From Synchiropus splendidus (taxonomy: Eukaryota > Chordata > Actinopteri > Syngnathiformes > Callionymidae): a stretch of 64,000 bases of DNA. The position numbers were made by a program, and so were the translations under genes. Numbering within the stretch: the stretch's first letter is position 1; each line of letters starts with the position of its first letter. Positions 51,040-63,429 of the stretch are shown piece after piece. The notes under the pieces were generated by a model that saw only the letters and a program-made list of their open reading frames with translations, had not been told where the DNA came from and did no database searches. Where the stretch lies: NCBI RefSeq assembly GCF_027744825.2, contig NC_071345.1, positions 4,618,501 to 4,682,500 on the forward strand, read 5' to 3'.

Positions 51040-53016
51040 ATGGAGTGTCTGGCTGGACCCTGGAATAAGGATTGGACTTCCTTTTGCCAACTATGGTTGA
51101 CCGTTATTCTCAGCCTACAGTTGCAGTTCCGACCGGGAGCCTCGTGCCCAACTGAGTGTCGTTGCGACAAAGAGTTTGTGTACTGCAACGAACGCAGCCT
51201 GACGTCAGTGCCTCTGGGAATACAGGACGGCTTTAAGGTCCTCTACCTACACAACAACCAGATCAACAATGCTGGCTTCCCTGTTGAACTTCATAACCTG
51301 GCTTCCGTGGAGACGGTGTACCTCTACGGCAACCAGCTGGATGAGTTTCCTATTAATCTGCCCAAGAATACCAGGGTACTGCACCTGCAGGAGAACAATA
51401 TACAAACCATCTCCAGGGCTGCTCTCGCCCAGTTAAGTCGGTTAGAGGAGCTGCACCTCGACGATAACTCCATCTCCACAGTGGGAGTGGAAGAGGGCGC
51501 CTTTAGGGAGGCGGTGAGCCTCAAACTCCTCTTCCTCACTAAGAATCACCTAAGCAGCGTTCCCATTGGCCTTCCAGAGGACCTGAAAGAGCTGCGATTG
51601 GATGAGAATCGCATCGCCATTATAGCGGAGGAGGCCTTTCAGAATGTGACACGCCTGACGCGCCTTTTGCTGGATGGAAACCTGTTAACAGATGAGGGGA
51701 TTGCGCCAGGGACCTTCCAGGACCTGGCCACCCTGCGTGAGCTGGCGCTGGCCCGCAACTCCCTCACCTTCCCCCCTCCTCTGCTGCCCAGTCAGTCACT
51801 GGTCAAACTCAGCCTGCAGGAGAACCAGATAGACCAGATCCCTGTGGCAGCTTTCGCTGGACTAAACAGGCTCGAAAGACTAGACATATCCAGCAATCAG
51901 CTTCAGACTCTCACGCAGGGTGTGTTTGACAGCCTGTCAAGCTTAAGGCATCTTATGGTGCGAAATAACCCGTGGCGCTGTGACTGTGCTGTGAAATGGG
52001 TGGTGGTCTGGCTCAAGTCACTGCCTTCTTCTATCAATGCTCGGGGATTTGTATGCCAGAGTCCGGAGAAGGTGCGTGGCATGGCAATCAGAGAGCTGAC
52101 ACTTGATAATATCGAATGCCCAGTCGATGCCGACCTGCCCTTCTGGCCCACCTTACGCTCAACGCCTCCACCCCCTCCGACGACTCCCCCGACCACAATT
52201 TCACCCCGAATCGCGACACAAATCCCTTACTACTTTGAGTCACAGTCGCCTCCTTTACCTCCCATCCATCCCAACCCTCCCGGTCCATTGCCTCCTTACG
52301 AGGACCCACTTCAGATATCCTTTCATGTGGTCAACTCATCCTGCATCGAGGTCAGATGGGCGTCCTACTTCACCGTAACAGCCTATAAGGTCACTTGGGT
52401 CAAAAGGGGCCAAAGCCAAATAAACGAAGGAATGCGGGAACGGACTGTGGCGGGAAGTCAGCGGCAGATCACGCTGACCAACCTGGAGCCCCGTTCTGTC
52501 TACAGGATCTGTGTCCATGTGCTGGATACTCGGAACTCCTACAGGCCCGGGGAGGATACTATCTGCTCTGAGGCGAGGACCAAACCAGCCTCGCCGACCA
52601 AGTCCCCTGGCTCAGCACAGGCTCCACAGGAGAACATCAACTCCACGCTGCTTATGGCCGGCATCATCGGCGGGGCAGTGCTGATCATCCTAATAACACT
52701 ACTAAGCCTTTTCTGCTGGCACATGCACAGGAAGAGCCGTTCATCTTCCACCAAATGGAAATACAACCGCGGCAGAAGGAAAGACGACTACTGCGAGGCT
52801 GGAACCAAGAAGGATAACTCCATCCTGGAGATGACTGAAACCAGTTTCCAGATAGTGGCACTGAACAATGAGCAGCTGCTGAAGGGAGATTTCCGCATTC
52901 AGCCCATCTACACTCCCAATGGGGGGATCGGATTTAGAGACTGTCACCTCAGTAACAACAGCATAGCCTACTGCAAGAGCAGCAATGTGCCCAGTACAGA
53001 GTTCTGCCACACGTGA
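51040..53016 (+). CDS. flrt2: FLRT2, fibronectin leucine-rich transmembrane protein (658 aa, complete)
   Basis: Single-pass cell-surface adhesion and guidance receptor. Family members bind latrophilins and UNC5 receptors through the LRR domain and affect FGF signalling (established for vertebrate FLRTs). The frame is open further upstream, but the first in-frame ATG is at 51040, with A at -3 and G at +4; the resulting 658 aa is close to the roughly 660 aa of mammalian FLRT2. Order: hydrophobic signal segment about residues 15-30; LRRNT with CPTECRCD at 36-43; leucine-rich repeats about 66-310; LRRCT starting NPWRCDC at 310; Pro/Thr-rich linker about 375-420; fibronectin III about 424-515; TM helix about 537-560; basic stop-transfer; cytoplasmic tail ending EFCHT. 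Sequons lie at about N202, N432 and N534. The tail (RRKDDYCEAGTKKDNSILEM, then QIVALNNEQLLKGDF) is the FLRT2-type tail rather than FLRT1/3. The linker is the part least like mammalian FLRT2. The coding region is intronless, as in other FLRTs. No frameshift or missing cysteine is seen. The assignment to FLRT2 is from remembered family sequence, not a search. Confidence 0.97.
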   Translation: MECLAGPWNKDWTSFCQLWLTVILSLQLQFRPGASCPTECRCDKEFVYCNERSLTSVPLGIQDGFKVLYLHNNQINNAGFPVELHNLASVETVYLYGNQLDEFPINLPKNTRVLHLQENNIQTISRAALAQLSRLEELHLDDNSISTVGVEEGAFREAVSLKLLFLTKNHLSSVPIGLPEDLKELRLDENRIAIIAEEAFQNVTRLTRLLLDGNLLTDEGIAPGTFQDLATLRELALARNSLTFPPPLLPSQSLVKLSLQENQIDQIPVAAFAGLNRLERLDISSNQLQTLTQGVFDSLSSLRHLMVRNNPWRCDCAVKWVVVWLKSLPSSINARGFVCQSPEKVRGMAIRELTLDNIECPVDADLPFWPTLRSTPPPPPTTPPTTISPRIATQIPYYFESQSPPLPPIHPNPPGPLPPYEDPLQISFHVVNSSCIEVRWASYFTVTAYKVTWVKRGQSQINEGMRERTVAGSQRQITLTNLEPRSVYRICVHVLDTRNSYRPGEDTICSEARTKPASPTKSPGSAQAPQENINSTLLMAGIIGGAVLIILITLLSLFCWHMHRKSRSSSTKWKYNRGRRKDDYCEAGTKKDNSILEMTETSFQIVALNNEQLLKGDFRIQPIYTPNGGIGFRDCHLSNNSIAYCKSSNVPSTEFCHT

Positions 53017-54490
53017 TGCAGCACCAAACAGTATGACAGCACTCACGCAAAACAATACACCCATTAATGACACATTATTTGTTTGTGTAGACAACGAAAA
53101 CATTTAAATTCTAGTAAAATATATCTGTATTATATATATTTCCAAGTTCTGTCTGCTATGTAATTTATACTGTGGATAATAATGTGGGATTCTCTGAGAC
53201 CTTTTTTTATCTTAGAAGCATTTTGGTTTTGTTTTTTTTTTTATAACCAGCAGGGTTTTAAAAGACTTCTTTCTTTCGATGGTCAGTACTGTACATGAAC
53301 ATGGGTTTGTACAATCACAGCACCCTGGGTGTAGCTTCTGACAAAAGTTGTTGGGCACTTTTAGGGCTGGGATTCTTTGCTAACCACAGAAGCAAAATAT
53401 GGCCTTTTGCGCAGTGAAACACAAATTCGCAGCCCCCGCCCGCCCCCCACCTACCCCCTTGTACGTCAGTAAAAACAACATAGCACAGGGGAAAAGCAAC
53501 TGCTGCTCATCAAGCGACGTGTGGAAATATAGCACCGGTTCATTGGCGGCAGGTGGAAGGAAAAAAAACAGAACTGAAGTGCACTTTCTTATTAATGGAA
53601 CACAAGGCAGGAAATGAGCAGAGGTGGTTCTCAGATGGGAGGGATTATGGAATATTTACTGATGGCTTGACAAAAACCTCGTCGCGGGCACCCTGAAAAT
53701 GTTGCCTACATTTACACGTCTTTGTTGTTAAACAAAGGAGGGGGCTGCTTTTAACCTGAGGCAGGATGTATTTCTGTCATAATTGCTTTTAATGTGGAGC
53801 AACATGTGCCAGAGCTGCTAATAACAAAAAAGCAACAAAGGATTATTGCCCTTAATGTGGTGTATGAATGTGCTGAGACGCGGTGTTTGAAGAATCCCCT
53901 TCATTTGCTCTTTGTTTTGCTGGGTTTTGGCGTGTGAGGCCACAAGGGGGCAGTTTCCCTCAGCTCTGCGTGCAGGACTGCGGGCCGGAGACAGACAGAA
54001 AAGGAAGAGTGAAGCCGCGTAGATCACCTCACCACTGCTCTAACCCGGGAGTCCATTACCCCGATGACATTACTCATCCTCCGACAGCGTTGTTTAGAGT
54101 ATTACTGCCCATCGAGCCACTTAATGATGTGGAATCATGTAAAACTAACAGTGTTTTATTGTGTTTGCTGGATAAATGAAATGGATTTTCAGTCCGCAGA
54201 CACCTGTGTTTGATTCATCAGCAGCTACATGCAACAATTTAACATGTGTATCGACACAAAAGACTCGGGAGAACCACCTTTGAAATGCCTGAAATGAGGA
54301 GGGTACAAGTGATATCTGCAAGGTTGCGTCTAACTAGTACTCATTCTAAACTTCCTGAAGCTGGTGCGGTTCCTTAAGCTGCAGATTAAGCTACTTATTC
54401 ACCTATATCACCAGTTTCCTCCCCTCCTGTCCGTCCCCTCTCCTCTGATCCCGGCATGGGCTCAATTAAAGTGGTTTTCCTGCCCTTCAG
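53017..54490 (+). other. flrt2: flrt2 3' UTR (extent uncertain)
   Basis: AT-rich sequence after the TGA at 53014-53016, with several T-rich runs. No AATAAA occurs in the first 2 kb. An ATTAAA is at 54465-54470, an AATAAA at 55056-55061, and a weak AGTAAA variant near 53114. The end given assumes the ATTAAA is used; a longer 3' UTR reaching the 55.06 kb signal is equally possible. Confidence 0.4.
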
Positions 54491-57400
54491 CTCCTCGGCT
54501 GTGAGGTGCCAGCGAGAGGTCATCATTATACACTTCTTAGAAAGACTTTATTTGATTTGACACGATTTTATTTTGAGGGGCCAACCTTAAAGGGTTCTCA
54601 CCATCAAGCCCTCAGCTCCTCCGCCCTCTCCGCTCTTAATCCTGGACCAAAAAAGGGAGAAAAATATGTCGACTTTATTTTCACTTGGCTGCATGTGGCT
54701 CACGCTGGTAGTGTGTGTTAACTCTTTGTTAGGTGCTCCACTGCTTGAAGTGTAGAAAGTTAAAGGCCCAGCGAGGAAAGTAGTTCCGTTTTTAAGGGCT
54801 CCTACTTCCCTGAGTGTCGAGATGATCTCCTGGAGGATTTAGCTCAGCGGTCAAAAGTAGCGGCACTTAGTGTAATTCCAGCAATAGCTCACCACTAGTT
54901 TCATGTAATGCTCTGCACAAACATCCCCAAGTGTCGGTCTTAGCCGCGACAAACACAATGAATGTATGAACCATCTGCTTTACATGTCATCAGATTTCGT
55001 ACCGGATCTCAGCATTTGTTTTAGTGTGAGGTTTTAGCAGCTGAATATCCGGTGAAATAAACACAAATGTATGAGTGTATGACGATTTTTCGGCTTCATA
55101 TCTGGGTTTGAAATTTGACCCCATTCCATTTCAATTATTCATGGTGCGGTGTGCTTTAAATTCTGGATTGGATTTCAAGTGGAATGGAGCCTTTTTTTTA
55201 ATTTAAACTAAAAATAAAATATTTCTTGTTTTACGCAATACTTTTGTTACATGAAATGCTTGATTACAAACAGTCCCATAAATGTATAAATATTTCAAGA
55301 ATCCCATCGGAGAATGCAAATATGGCTGGTATTGCATTTGCGCAGCTAAGAGTAATATCTAAACGTTCACTTTCTAAGGTTCATTTGGACTGAATGAAGG
55401 TTTTATTTCAACACTTCAAATGCTGATTTAATGGCTTTATGCTAAGCTACCCGTCCTGGCTGCACATTAATATTTATCCAATGAGATTAACATGCGTTTC
55501 TCGATGAGGGTGCAAATAAACATCCCCAAAAACTATCCCTTGAAGTGAAAAGAACATCCCTTCAGAATGAATTATTTTTGTGCCACATGAAAACTTAATG
55601 CTCGGGGCGAACTCACTCCCCCAGAACAGAAACTATTCTTGTTTCCGTTCATTTACATGCCTTTTGATTTGTTTATTTTCCGACCATCATGTTGAGTTTG
55701 TCGACGCTGAGATCTTCTGTGGTTGTCAAAGCATCTCCATGTTATGATTTTCTACTAATACCTGCCTATCAGCACACCCACCACACATTGTCCACTGAGA
55801 TGCACCAGATTGCACTGGCTGACCTCGGCTTTGATCTGCCCTCAGTAGTCAGGAGGCTTAGCGACAGTCCATCATGTGTGGTTGTGAAGCACCGTCCTCC
55901 CACCACGGTGAGCTGCAGGGCTTAAAACCGGAGTCTATGTTTCAGGATTCCACTGAAATACATAGATTATTGGTTGGATTAAGTTGTTTTTCTCAATATA
56001 AAATGTCAAATTTATCAGTTTGCGCCGGTGATTTACATACATGCTACACAAAGTTTTAAGGTTTTAGGAGGCAATGAAAAATAGACAGCTACTTTTAACA
56101 TTGAAACATGACGCAAACTATATATTGTGCAGCCCTTGTACGCAGCCATTTCTGCTTTATCTCCACTTTTGGTGAATGTCGAACCGACACGTGTATTGGC
56201 CTTATGTTTAATGTGGGACTGTGTTTAGAGGGAACCAAGTGTAAGTAAAGAAAGAGCGACTGAGGGAGACGGCGAGCTGAATGGGGGCCGTGTTGCTCCA
56301 GTCAAAAACAGTGCTAATGGGAACGAAAACACAACACAGAGCATGAAATACATTCGCGAACACGAGCCTGTTCATCTCCAGTGCCAGACCTTCAGCCGTG
56401 CGTGGCGTAGCTAATGATTCATCCAGTCTCGAAAGGAGCTTTGGTGGTTATTCTGCGGTTTACATTACTCCTAATATTCTCTTTTCTTGATGAAAGAATG
56501 CCGTGACCAATGGAGTTATGCGTAACATGTTACAGACCTGAGTGCCAGCGCTGGTTTATTATACTTGTATCAGGGTGCACCGACGTAATCTCCCTCAAAG
56601 CTTATTGATTTGAGTTAAAATAATAAAGTTCCGAGATCGATTCAGCGGTGAGACGAGCGGTTGAGATGGAAAATTCTTTTATTTTCCAGTTGAAGGTGCA
56701 AATCTCAAGATTTCATTTGCATGTATTTTTTATCATCATCACTTACAAGGTGACGTTTATTTTACTTTATGTTACCAACAAAGGCAACTGTTGGTCGAGC
56801 GAGTGAAGGTGAGGACGGACAGAAAGTCACATGCATGTTGAAAAAAAAAAAAAAAAAAAAAGGCTGTATTTTTGCCACACATCGCCATCCTCCCTCACAA
56901 ACGTTGCCATCCACACTTTCTTAGGAACCAAAGTTAAACTTTTCTTTCTTTTCTCATGATGAAATGTTGATGTTGTCCCATGTATGTGCCTTGAGGTTTA
57001 ACTTACAATGTAAAGTCCTTGAAACCTTTAAATGTTTTTGCACAAACTGTAAATACTTCAGTGAAGCTTTTTTGAAAATAAAAGAGCCATTGAATTTGAG
57101 CGATGACTCTTTTTTTTTTTTATTACTGGTCATAATGGTGGATGTGCAGACACACCAGGATTTTTGTGGCGCTTATGCGCGGTTTTCCTTTTGAACTTTT
57201 ATAGACAACGGTTTCATTTTACTGCCGGGGAAATCCATAATACATTTTGCTTTCCCCCCACCTCTTCTGAAGCTTTTAATTCTGTCTGACAGTTTACCAC
57301 TAGTTCAGCTTTTTCATATCATGACTGTATGATATCAGCATCCTTTTTACAAGAGTGTCCACGCTGAGAGTGAAGAGAGAGTTTTTATGCAGGGATTAAG

Positions 57401-57655
57401 CACCACATTATTATTTTGATGAATAAAATATGAAATGTACACAGAGATGTTTTCAGCTATGAATGCAATCTATTATAAAACTCAGATTCTGTTCAAAGAA
57501 GATGTGTCACTTCAGAAAAAAAGAGCCAATTTCCTACAGCATGTCAATTTGCTGTCCTTGTCCTCATTTTTTGCAGGAGAGTCAATAAAGATTGTTTTGG
57601 ATTTCATCTGATTTAGTTAGAAAATCAAGCTTCAAATATGATCATTCTCTTCATT
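54491..57655. other. Non-coding, downstream of flrt2
   Basis: Contains AATAAA at 55056-55061 and further AATAAA-like strings near 55212. 55.42-55.52 kb is rich in homeodomain-like TAAT/ATTA cores, and an octamer-like ATTTGCAT lies near 56716. An A21 run is near 56840-56861. No gene recognised. Confidence 0.5.
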
Positions 57656-57829
57656 GCTGGGTTTCATGAAACAGTGTCTTCTTTTCAGGAGCCACTAGAT
57701 GGCGCTGGCTGCTCTACAATCCCTGGCGATGAAAAACAATTTTCTTAAACCAGACAGTTTTTGAAATAATAGCGCCACCTACTGAGCTGTGAAAATTGAG
57801 ACACTGTTTCATGAAACCTCATCAGCCCA
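57656..57829. mobile_element. Family A MITE, palindromic copy with truncated ends
   Basis: The left arm GTTTCATGAAACAGTGTCTT with GCCACTAGATGGCGCT and the right arm AGCGCCACCTACTGAGCTGT with GAGACACTGTTTCATGAAAC are reverse complements with mismatches around a roughly 60-base centre. The CAGTGATGGG termini are lost or mutated. Confidence 0.8.
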
Positions 57830-57970
57830 TCTCAATTGATGGGTAAACAAAACACAGCAAAGCTAAGGTGGTTTAGGTGTCTGAAAGATGGAATAGTTTA
57901 TACTTTGACCTACTATTTCAATGCATACAAGTATCTTCAATTCATGTATTTTTGAATGGTGTTATTGCCT

Positions 57971-58107
57971 CAGCTCAGTAGGTGGCACTCGCAATTACAA
58001 AAATATAATGTTAAGGTCATCTGAAGTACTTGTTCTAAGCCAGATATTCTACAGAAGAGAGCACCATCCCGTGGCCTGTTTCATGAAACCTCACCAGCCC
58101 GTCACTG
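57971..58107. mobile_element. Family A MITE, second degenerate copy
   Basis: CTCAGTAGGTGGCACTCGCA at one side and GAGCACCATCCCGTGGCCTG, TTTCATGAAACCTCACCAGC, CCGTCACTG at the other. About 140 bases beyond the previous copy. Confidence 0.6.
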
Positions 58108-58410
58108 ATTTAGGACGTACAGAGACAGACTGTTTATTTTTTGTTTTTTTTTCATTTATCAGGTTTCAAACAGCCTTCAATCTTCCATAATGAGTTAGTT
58201 TTATATTATTTATATATCTTATTTTATAAGATACTGAGACAACCGAAAAATTAAATAAAAGAAACGATTTTAAAATTCATAAAGTATTATTATTTATTTT
58301 TGTATTTTCCCAAATATAACATGGGAAAAATAGAGTAATTTCTACAAAATATAAAAAAAATGAATAGTAATGGTTTGAAATGTTAACACAGGTAATTATT
58401 AAAATCATAA

Positions 58411-58471
<61 letters not shown>
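58411..58471. repeat. (AT)n microsatellite
   Basis: About 29 AT units. The Tyr-Ile frames across it are not genes. Confidence 0.97.
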
Positions 58472-58473
<2 letters not shown>

Positions 58474-59850
58474 CCATTGCAACAGTGACCTCGAAACAGA
58501 TTTGTTGTCTCCATTTTTAATCTGCTTCAGGTATTCTTCCTGGCATCTTATATAACTGTGATATGAAATCATAAAGTTTCGGAGCTCAGAAAGGTGATTC
58601 AAGTTCAGAGTTTGATTCTTGTTTTAGATTCTACTTCACATCTTTTCTTGGTTTCACATATTGTTCCAGCTTCAGACAGAAGTAAAACCTTAGAATTAAA
58701 GTTAGTCTTCTGCGTGTGCAAGTGTGTGAAGGTCCGCTGTTGGATGAGACTCAATTGGATGTCGCCAGTCGAGGTTGTATTGATCGGTAGTTATTAATGA
58801 TCATTGCTCACTATCACAGCTGGGAAGGACACGACAAGATTCACGTTTTCCTGTCCAGTTCAACTCCTCCATCTCTAAATATAAAAAGCTAAATTGCAGC
58901 ATCAATACAGAACAGCCACAGCACTAAAGATGACCGCTTCTGCTCTCATCCACACATGCAACAATATTGCCATGTGCATTCCTCCATCAATATTTAAAGC
59001 CGCCGGCTTGTGAGATTCACACACTTGTATTCATTCCCTTTAAAAAGCAACTGACCATATGGCGAGGCGCAATTAATACGCATATTTTGCTTTTGAATTC
59101 TTAGCAAGCAGGTGTTTTCTCAAAGCAGATGTGTTTTTTTTTTTCTAATCCTCAGATTAAATTCCTCTTTTTGCTTCTGCCTAACAGCTTTGCTTTGTGA
59201 TCCTGGTTGAAGTGTCTAGTAATCAGCCACAATATGGAGGAAGCCCCATTAAAGGAGACGCTTGAAAGTAATCGGATTTCAGAAACATCAGGTAGACGAA
59301 AACACCGAGCGGTTGTTGGTCAAGTCTTTCATCTGCCCTGGCGGGATTTCATTTAATTGAGCATGTTGCGTGTGTTTCTTCAATAGAAAAATGATGCAGA
59401 AAAGTGTGTAAGTACGTGCAAATGGAGTCTCATTTAATTCAATTTATTCTAAGGTTTCAGCTCTGACAGACTATAAAAATAACTGCTGTTTAAGTTGTTA
59501 AACATTGGAAACAAGGATCTTCTTAAGTTTGTTCTTGTGGGTCAGAATGGATTTTAGGTGATCAAAGAGAAAGCTTTGATGTGACAAATGTCTATGGAAA
59601 ATATTCAAATAACTCAAATTACAGTGGCCACTGTTCTATTAAATACAAGACCTGAAGTGGCTCTGATTTGTATCGCACTGCCCCATGATCTCTCAGTGGA
59701 AAGGGATCTTCAGTGAAGCACATATTTATAAACACTCACACACCGATGGCAGGAAGCTGAGATGCCAGAGGAACCACCCAGACGTGGACCGTCCCAGTCA
59801 AAGGACTAACCACCCTTCAGATCTACAGCGCAGAGTCAAGGACACTCTTC
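58472..59850. other. Non-coding, no gene seen
   Basis: Includes AATTAATACGCATATTTTGC near 59070, a homeodomain/octamer-like cluster. No gene. Confidence 0.45.
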
Positions 59851-59859
59851 AGTGGGCTG

Positions 59860-60360
59860 TGATGGGAACACACGCTCCGTCCTTAACACCCATTTATGCT
59901 CTCTTAATGTACAAAATTGTACCTGTCCATTTCAAATGATGATACCATCTCTGACATTCGTACTTTTCCTCCATGTTGCTGTTCACCAATATATCCACCA
60001 GGGGGGGGGTTTATCAGGACAAACTCCAAAGCAAACATTGGAATATTGATAATGTAAATCTCGTACTAAAGATGAAACGGAGGCAGCGTTGTACGAGGCG
60101 GTAATCGGTGAGGCTGTTAAATGTAGAGGAGGAGGGGGAATTTCCGCCACTGTTTTGTCTTCTTCAGGTCTCTTTGGAGCTACGTATCGGGTAGTAACAG
60201 CAACACTGCTCCCCATGGTTTCCAGTGGTACTACCCATTTCTATAAGCTTTGTGAAAACGTGCAGAAATACAGACAAAATGATCGCTGGGCACAGAAAAG
60301 AGGCTCCGTCCGTGTCGGAATCCCTACGTAACGCTGAGCATAAATGAGCCTTTAAGGGGC
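59860..60360. mobile_element. Family C interspersed element
   Basis: TTCACCAATATATCCACCAG, AGGACAAACTCCAAAGCAAA, GAAACGGAGGCAGCGTTGTA, GGAATTTCCGCCACTGTTTT, CTACGTATCGGGTAGTAACA and TATAAGCTTTGTGAAAACG recur in the same order at 63.4-63.9 kb. No identifiable transposase or RT frame. Confidence 0.75.
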
Positions 60361-60485
60361 AACATATTTGAACCTCTAATGGACCATGGACACTGTCCAA
60401 AGCCTATGGGATGGCGCTACGTATGGTTATGCTCTTTGTCACTTGGAATAGTCACATAAGTCGCATACTACTCTGTACTGAACAG

Positions 60486-60712
60486 TAGTCACTGGTCAAT
60501 GAGGTATCGTGATACAGCATTGCAGGGTTGATGAAACAGTGTCCTAATTTTCGGAGGCCACTAGATGGCGCTCTTGGTTTAGACATGATGTGTTTAGAAT
60601 TAGTTGTTCATGTCCAAATAGTTTACAGCAGACTGTGCCTTGTGGTGGCCTCTGAAAATCAGGACAGTGTCCCTCCAATACTGTGTCATGAAACCTCACC
60701 TACCCATCACTG
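60486..60712. mobile_element. Family A MITE, complete copy with 8-bp target duplication
   Basis: The left end TAGTCACTGGTCAATGAGGT aligns without gaps to the reverse of the right end CAGTGATGGGTAGGTGAGGT. The flanks CTGAACAG (60478-60485) and CTGCACAG (60713-60720) match at 7 of 8 positions. The interior has TGATGAAACAGTGTCCTAAT, CCACTAGATGGCGCTCTTGG and TGAAAATCAGGACAGTGTCC. At 227 bp with no coding capacity it is non-autonomous. The 8-bp duplication and CAGTG-type end suggest the hAT superfamily. Confidence 0.85.
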
Positions 60713-60720
60713 CTGCACAG

Positions 60721-62100
60721 ATTGTTACCCCTGAGAAATCTCATCCCAGGAATTCCTTTTGAACGTCAAGACAAAGACCACTTAGCAATTCTCAGCATGT
60801 TTGGCCGTGGAGAATCTCCCATCAAAGAAGTGCTAAAGTTTAAGTTAGGCAAAGTTCGGGGCGAAGGAGTGTCAAACTCTTTGTTGTACTTTGATGCTTG
60901 TGATGTGATGCGTGACTGTCCTGCATTAAACACATGGTCTGGATCAATAGATCTTTATAAACCAAGTGGAAATAGGTCCAACTAGCTTGGGATGTCACAG
61001 AAGAACTTCACACCTACATTGATAGCGAATGAATGGATGCGGTGCTTGCAGTACAAAGTCCCTAAAACCTTTGAAAAATCAGTCTTCTGGTATTTGTTGC
61101 CTGAGGGTCAGCCTTCCATAGTTGGCCATGTCTGTGAGCACTTGGTATTTCTGGCACCCCACAACTTCCTAATGGACTCAAGCCTGGTTTTGTAAACTGA
61201 CTGTCCAATGATTTGCTCGATGGTTTTGAGTGTCGACCCAGTATCTGCATCAGAAACATATTTTTTGACTTCACACTGTCAGTCAAATGGATTTTGATGG
61301 CCCATTCCGCCTGAGGGAAAGAACCTCATAGTTATGCACACGGTGAGAAGAGTGTTGAAGCCACATCTGATAGACTCAAATCTGATCATCAACTAAGGTT
61401 ATGCAGTGTGAAGTTTGCCTAAAAATCTTCACTCAAAATTCCACACTTGGTACGTATGTGGTTGTGATCTCTTCATGACAACAAAAACGCAGCAATCGCC
61501 ATGTTTTAAAGATTCGAAAAAGGGGAGACACTTTGTAGCATGACTTGTGTGCTTGATGGTAAACAGATGTTGCTTTTATATGTGCTTAAAAAGCAAACAT
61601 GTATCCTGAAGGTGAAGACTCTGTTTGATACTAGACATTAAAATTTGATGTCAGTTGAAAGCGACCAACCCAGCCTTTACGCTCCATACAAATTCATCTG
61701 GCAGCGCTCTCAACGTGACTCCCCGGGGATATTTTAAGCGCTCATCAATAGGAAGATCTGTTTTTGAGATGCAAATTCAATTTGTGTGTCCAATGTCTTT
61801 GAAATAGAGTCAAAGATTGGCCTCTGTGAGAAAAATGGAAAGCGATACTTGCCTGCGAAACGTTCCCAGCCCGCAGCCGAGATAAATGGTTTTCTTTTAC
61901 TCTGTTCTGTCTTGGATATTGTAAACACTTTTGAACTGTTTAGAACAATGGAGTAGCCTGACGTTAACAACAACAAAGAACCCTTCAAACAGACTCATGA
62001 TATATGTCTCATGACAAGCAGATTCACAATAAAAGTTTGGAAATTATTATCATTACTGTAATGAAATACTGATCAAGAATAACAGCAAAAATCATAGTGC
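60721..62100. other. Non-coding, unassigned open frames
   Basis: An 87-codon open frame (60722-60985) is followed by a second short one (60992-61195). Neither resembles a family I recognise. No splice signals or partner exons are evident. Could be an old transposon or pseudogene remnant. Confidence 0.3.
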
Positions 62101-62104
62101 AAAA

Positions 62105-62145
62105 CGGCATCGTAATGGTTGGCGCTGCTGCCTCTCAGCAAGAGG
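62105..62145. mobile_element. SINE head fragment
   Basis: ATGGTTGGCGCTGCTGCCTC and TCAGCAAGAGG resemble the tRNA-like head of the SINE at 35 kb. Truncated at once. Confidence 0.4.
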
Positions 62146-62195
62146 TTTGATGATAATACAGCATATGATGTTTGCTCGCAAAAGACATAAGGTTA

Positions 62196-62275
62196 AAAAT
62201 GATAATAATAATAACATTGTTATTATTATTAATAACAACAACAACAATAACAGCAATAATAATAATAGAGTAAAA
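62196..62275. repeat. AAT/AAC-type simple repeat
   Basis: AATAATAATAAC, TTATTATTATTAATAACAAC and similar low-complexity runs. Confidence 0.9.
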
Positions 62276-63420
62276 AGTTAAAGAGAGTTAAATAAATATA
62301 ATATATATAGACACAGAAACACATGCATTTGTTTTGCTATTTTTGTGAGGATCTCTTATTGACATTATGCTTTTCCCCAGCTTCTCACTCTTAACTTAAC
62401 CATCCACAACACATGGCTAACCTGAACCAGGACTCTGAACCAAAGTTACCCCCAATTATAATGACCTGGTTATTTTGAAGTTTTTATCCTTTTACCCTGA
62501 AATTGAGACTTAACTTTGTGGGCTCCAGCAAAACTCCCCACAAAGTCATGCGGTCCTCACAAGGATAGTATTTGGTCAATAATTGGTCTTTCTCTCACAT
62601 AAACACACACACACAAATGTAGCTCAATTTGAAGAAATATATATGGCATTGTACACAAGTCGGAGGGTATGTAAAGCACTATGTAAACACAACCATAAGC
62701 CACACACAACCTGAGATCACGAATGCTATTTAATTTGAGCGCCCAGCTGTTCTCATGGCTGATCTAATGATAAATAAAAAGCCGCTTTAATGCGACGCAT
62801 TGTGAGGGAATATGCACCTGAGGCGACCACCTATTGGATCAGGTTGCACATTTCCGGAGCTTTAACTGCTTTGACTTGACAAACGGCATTGTCGTGGTGA
62901 TTTATGAGTCTGAGTGCGAACATAGAGCTATCATTGTGTGTGTGTGATGCCGCGCTCTTTGCGTTACCGTCACGCTCTCCACTCTCCCTGGCTGCAACGA
63001 CAGACTGAGCCGGGAGATAAGAACCAGTCTGTTTCGTTTACTTGAGTACGGATGTAATACACCTTTAAAAAGATAGCGTTCCTCACCCACCTGCACAATG
63101 TCGGATTTAAGGAATACGCTGTGTACTGGTAGAGGCAGTATGCGTCGTATGTGCTGTGCTGTGAGACCAAGTTTGGAGCTCAGCCACCGTGGATATTTTG
63201 GAAACGAAAGATGAGAACGTATTCACCCATGAACTCCCATAAATGTTCTGTAAATTGGGCCTCAAAGCCTGGTGTCAAACCCAAGGTTGGTGGGCCAAAC
63301 CCAGGCAAGTCATTTCATGCAGCCCATGAATGCGGTTAAATGTTGTATGTTTTTTGTCGCCACCTATCCTCAAACACACTGCATGCTACTACTAGTCTAG
63401 TCTGATCTGATATAGTCAGC
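62276..63420. other. Non-coding, no gene seen
   Basis: Mixed sequence. CA-rich short runs near 62607 and 62936. Confidence 0.45.
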
Positions 63421-63429
63421 ATCTCAAGC

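Noticed and set aside
51324..53103. Minus-strand frames within the flrt2 exon (60-120 codons)
   Set aside because: Antisense shadows of the strongly coding + strand.
60722..61195. Possible small protein genes of 87 and 67 codons
   Set aside because: No recognised domain, no splice context, no upstream promoter-like sequence; next to MITE and family C repeats.
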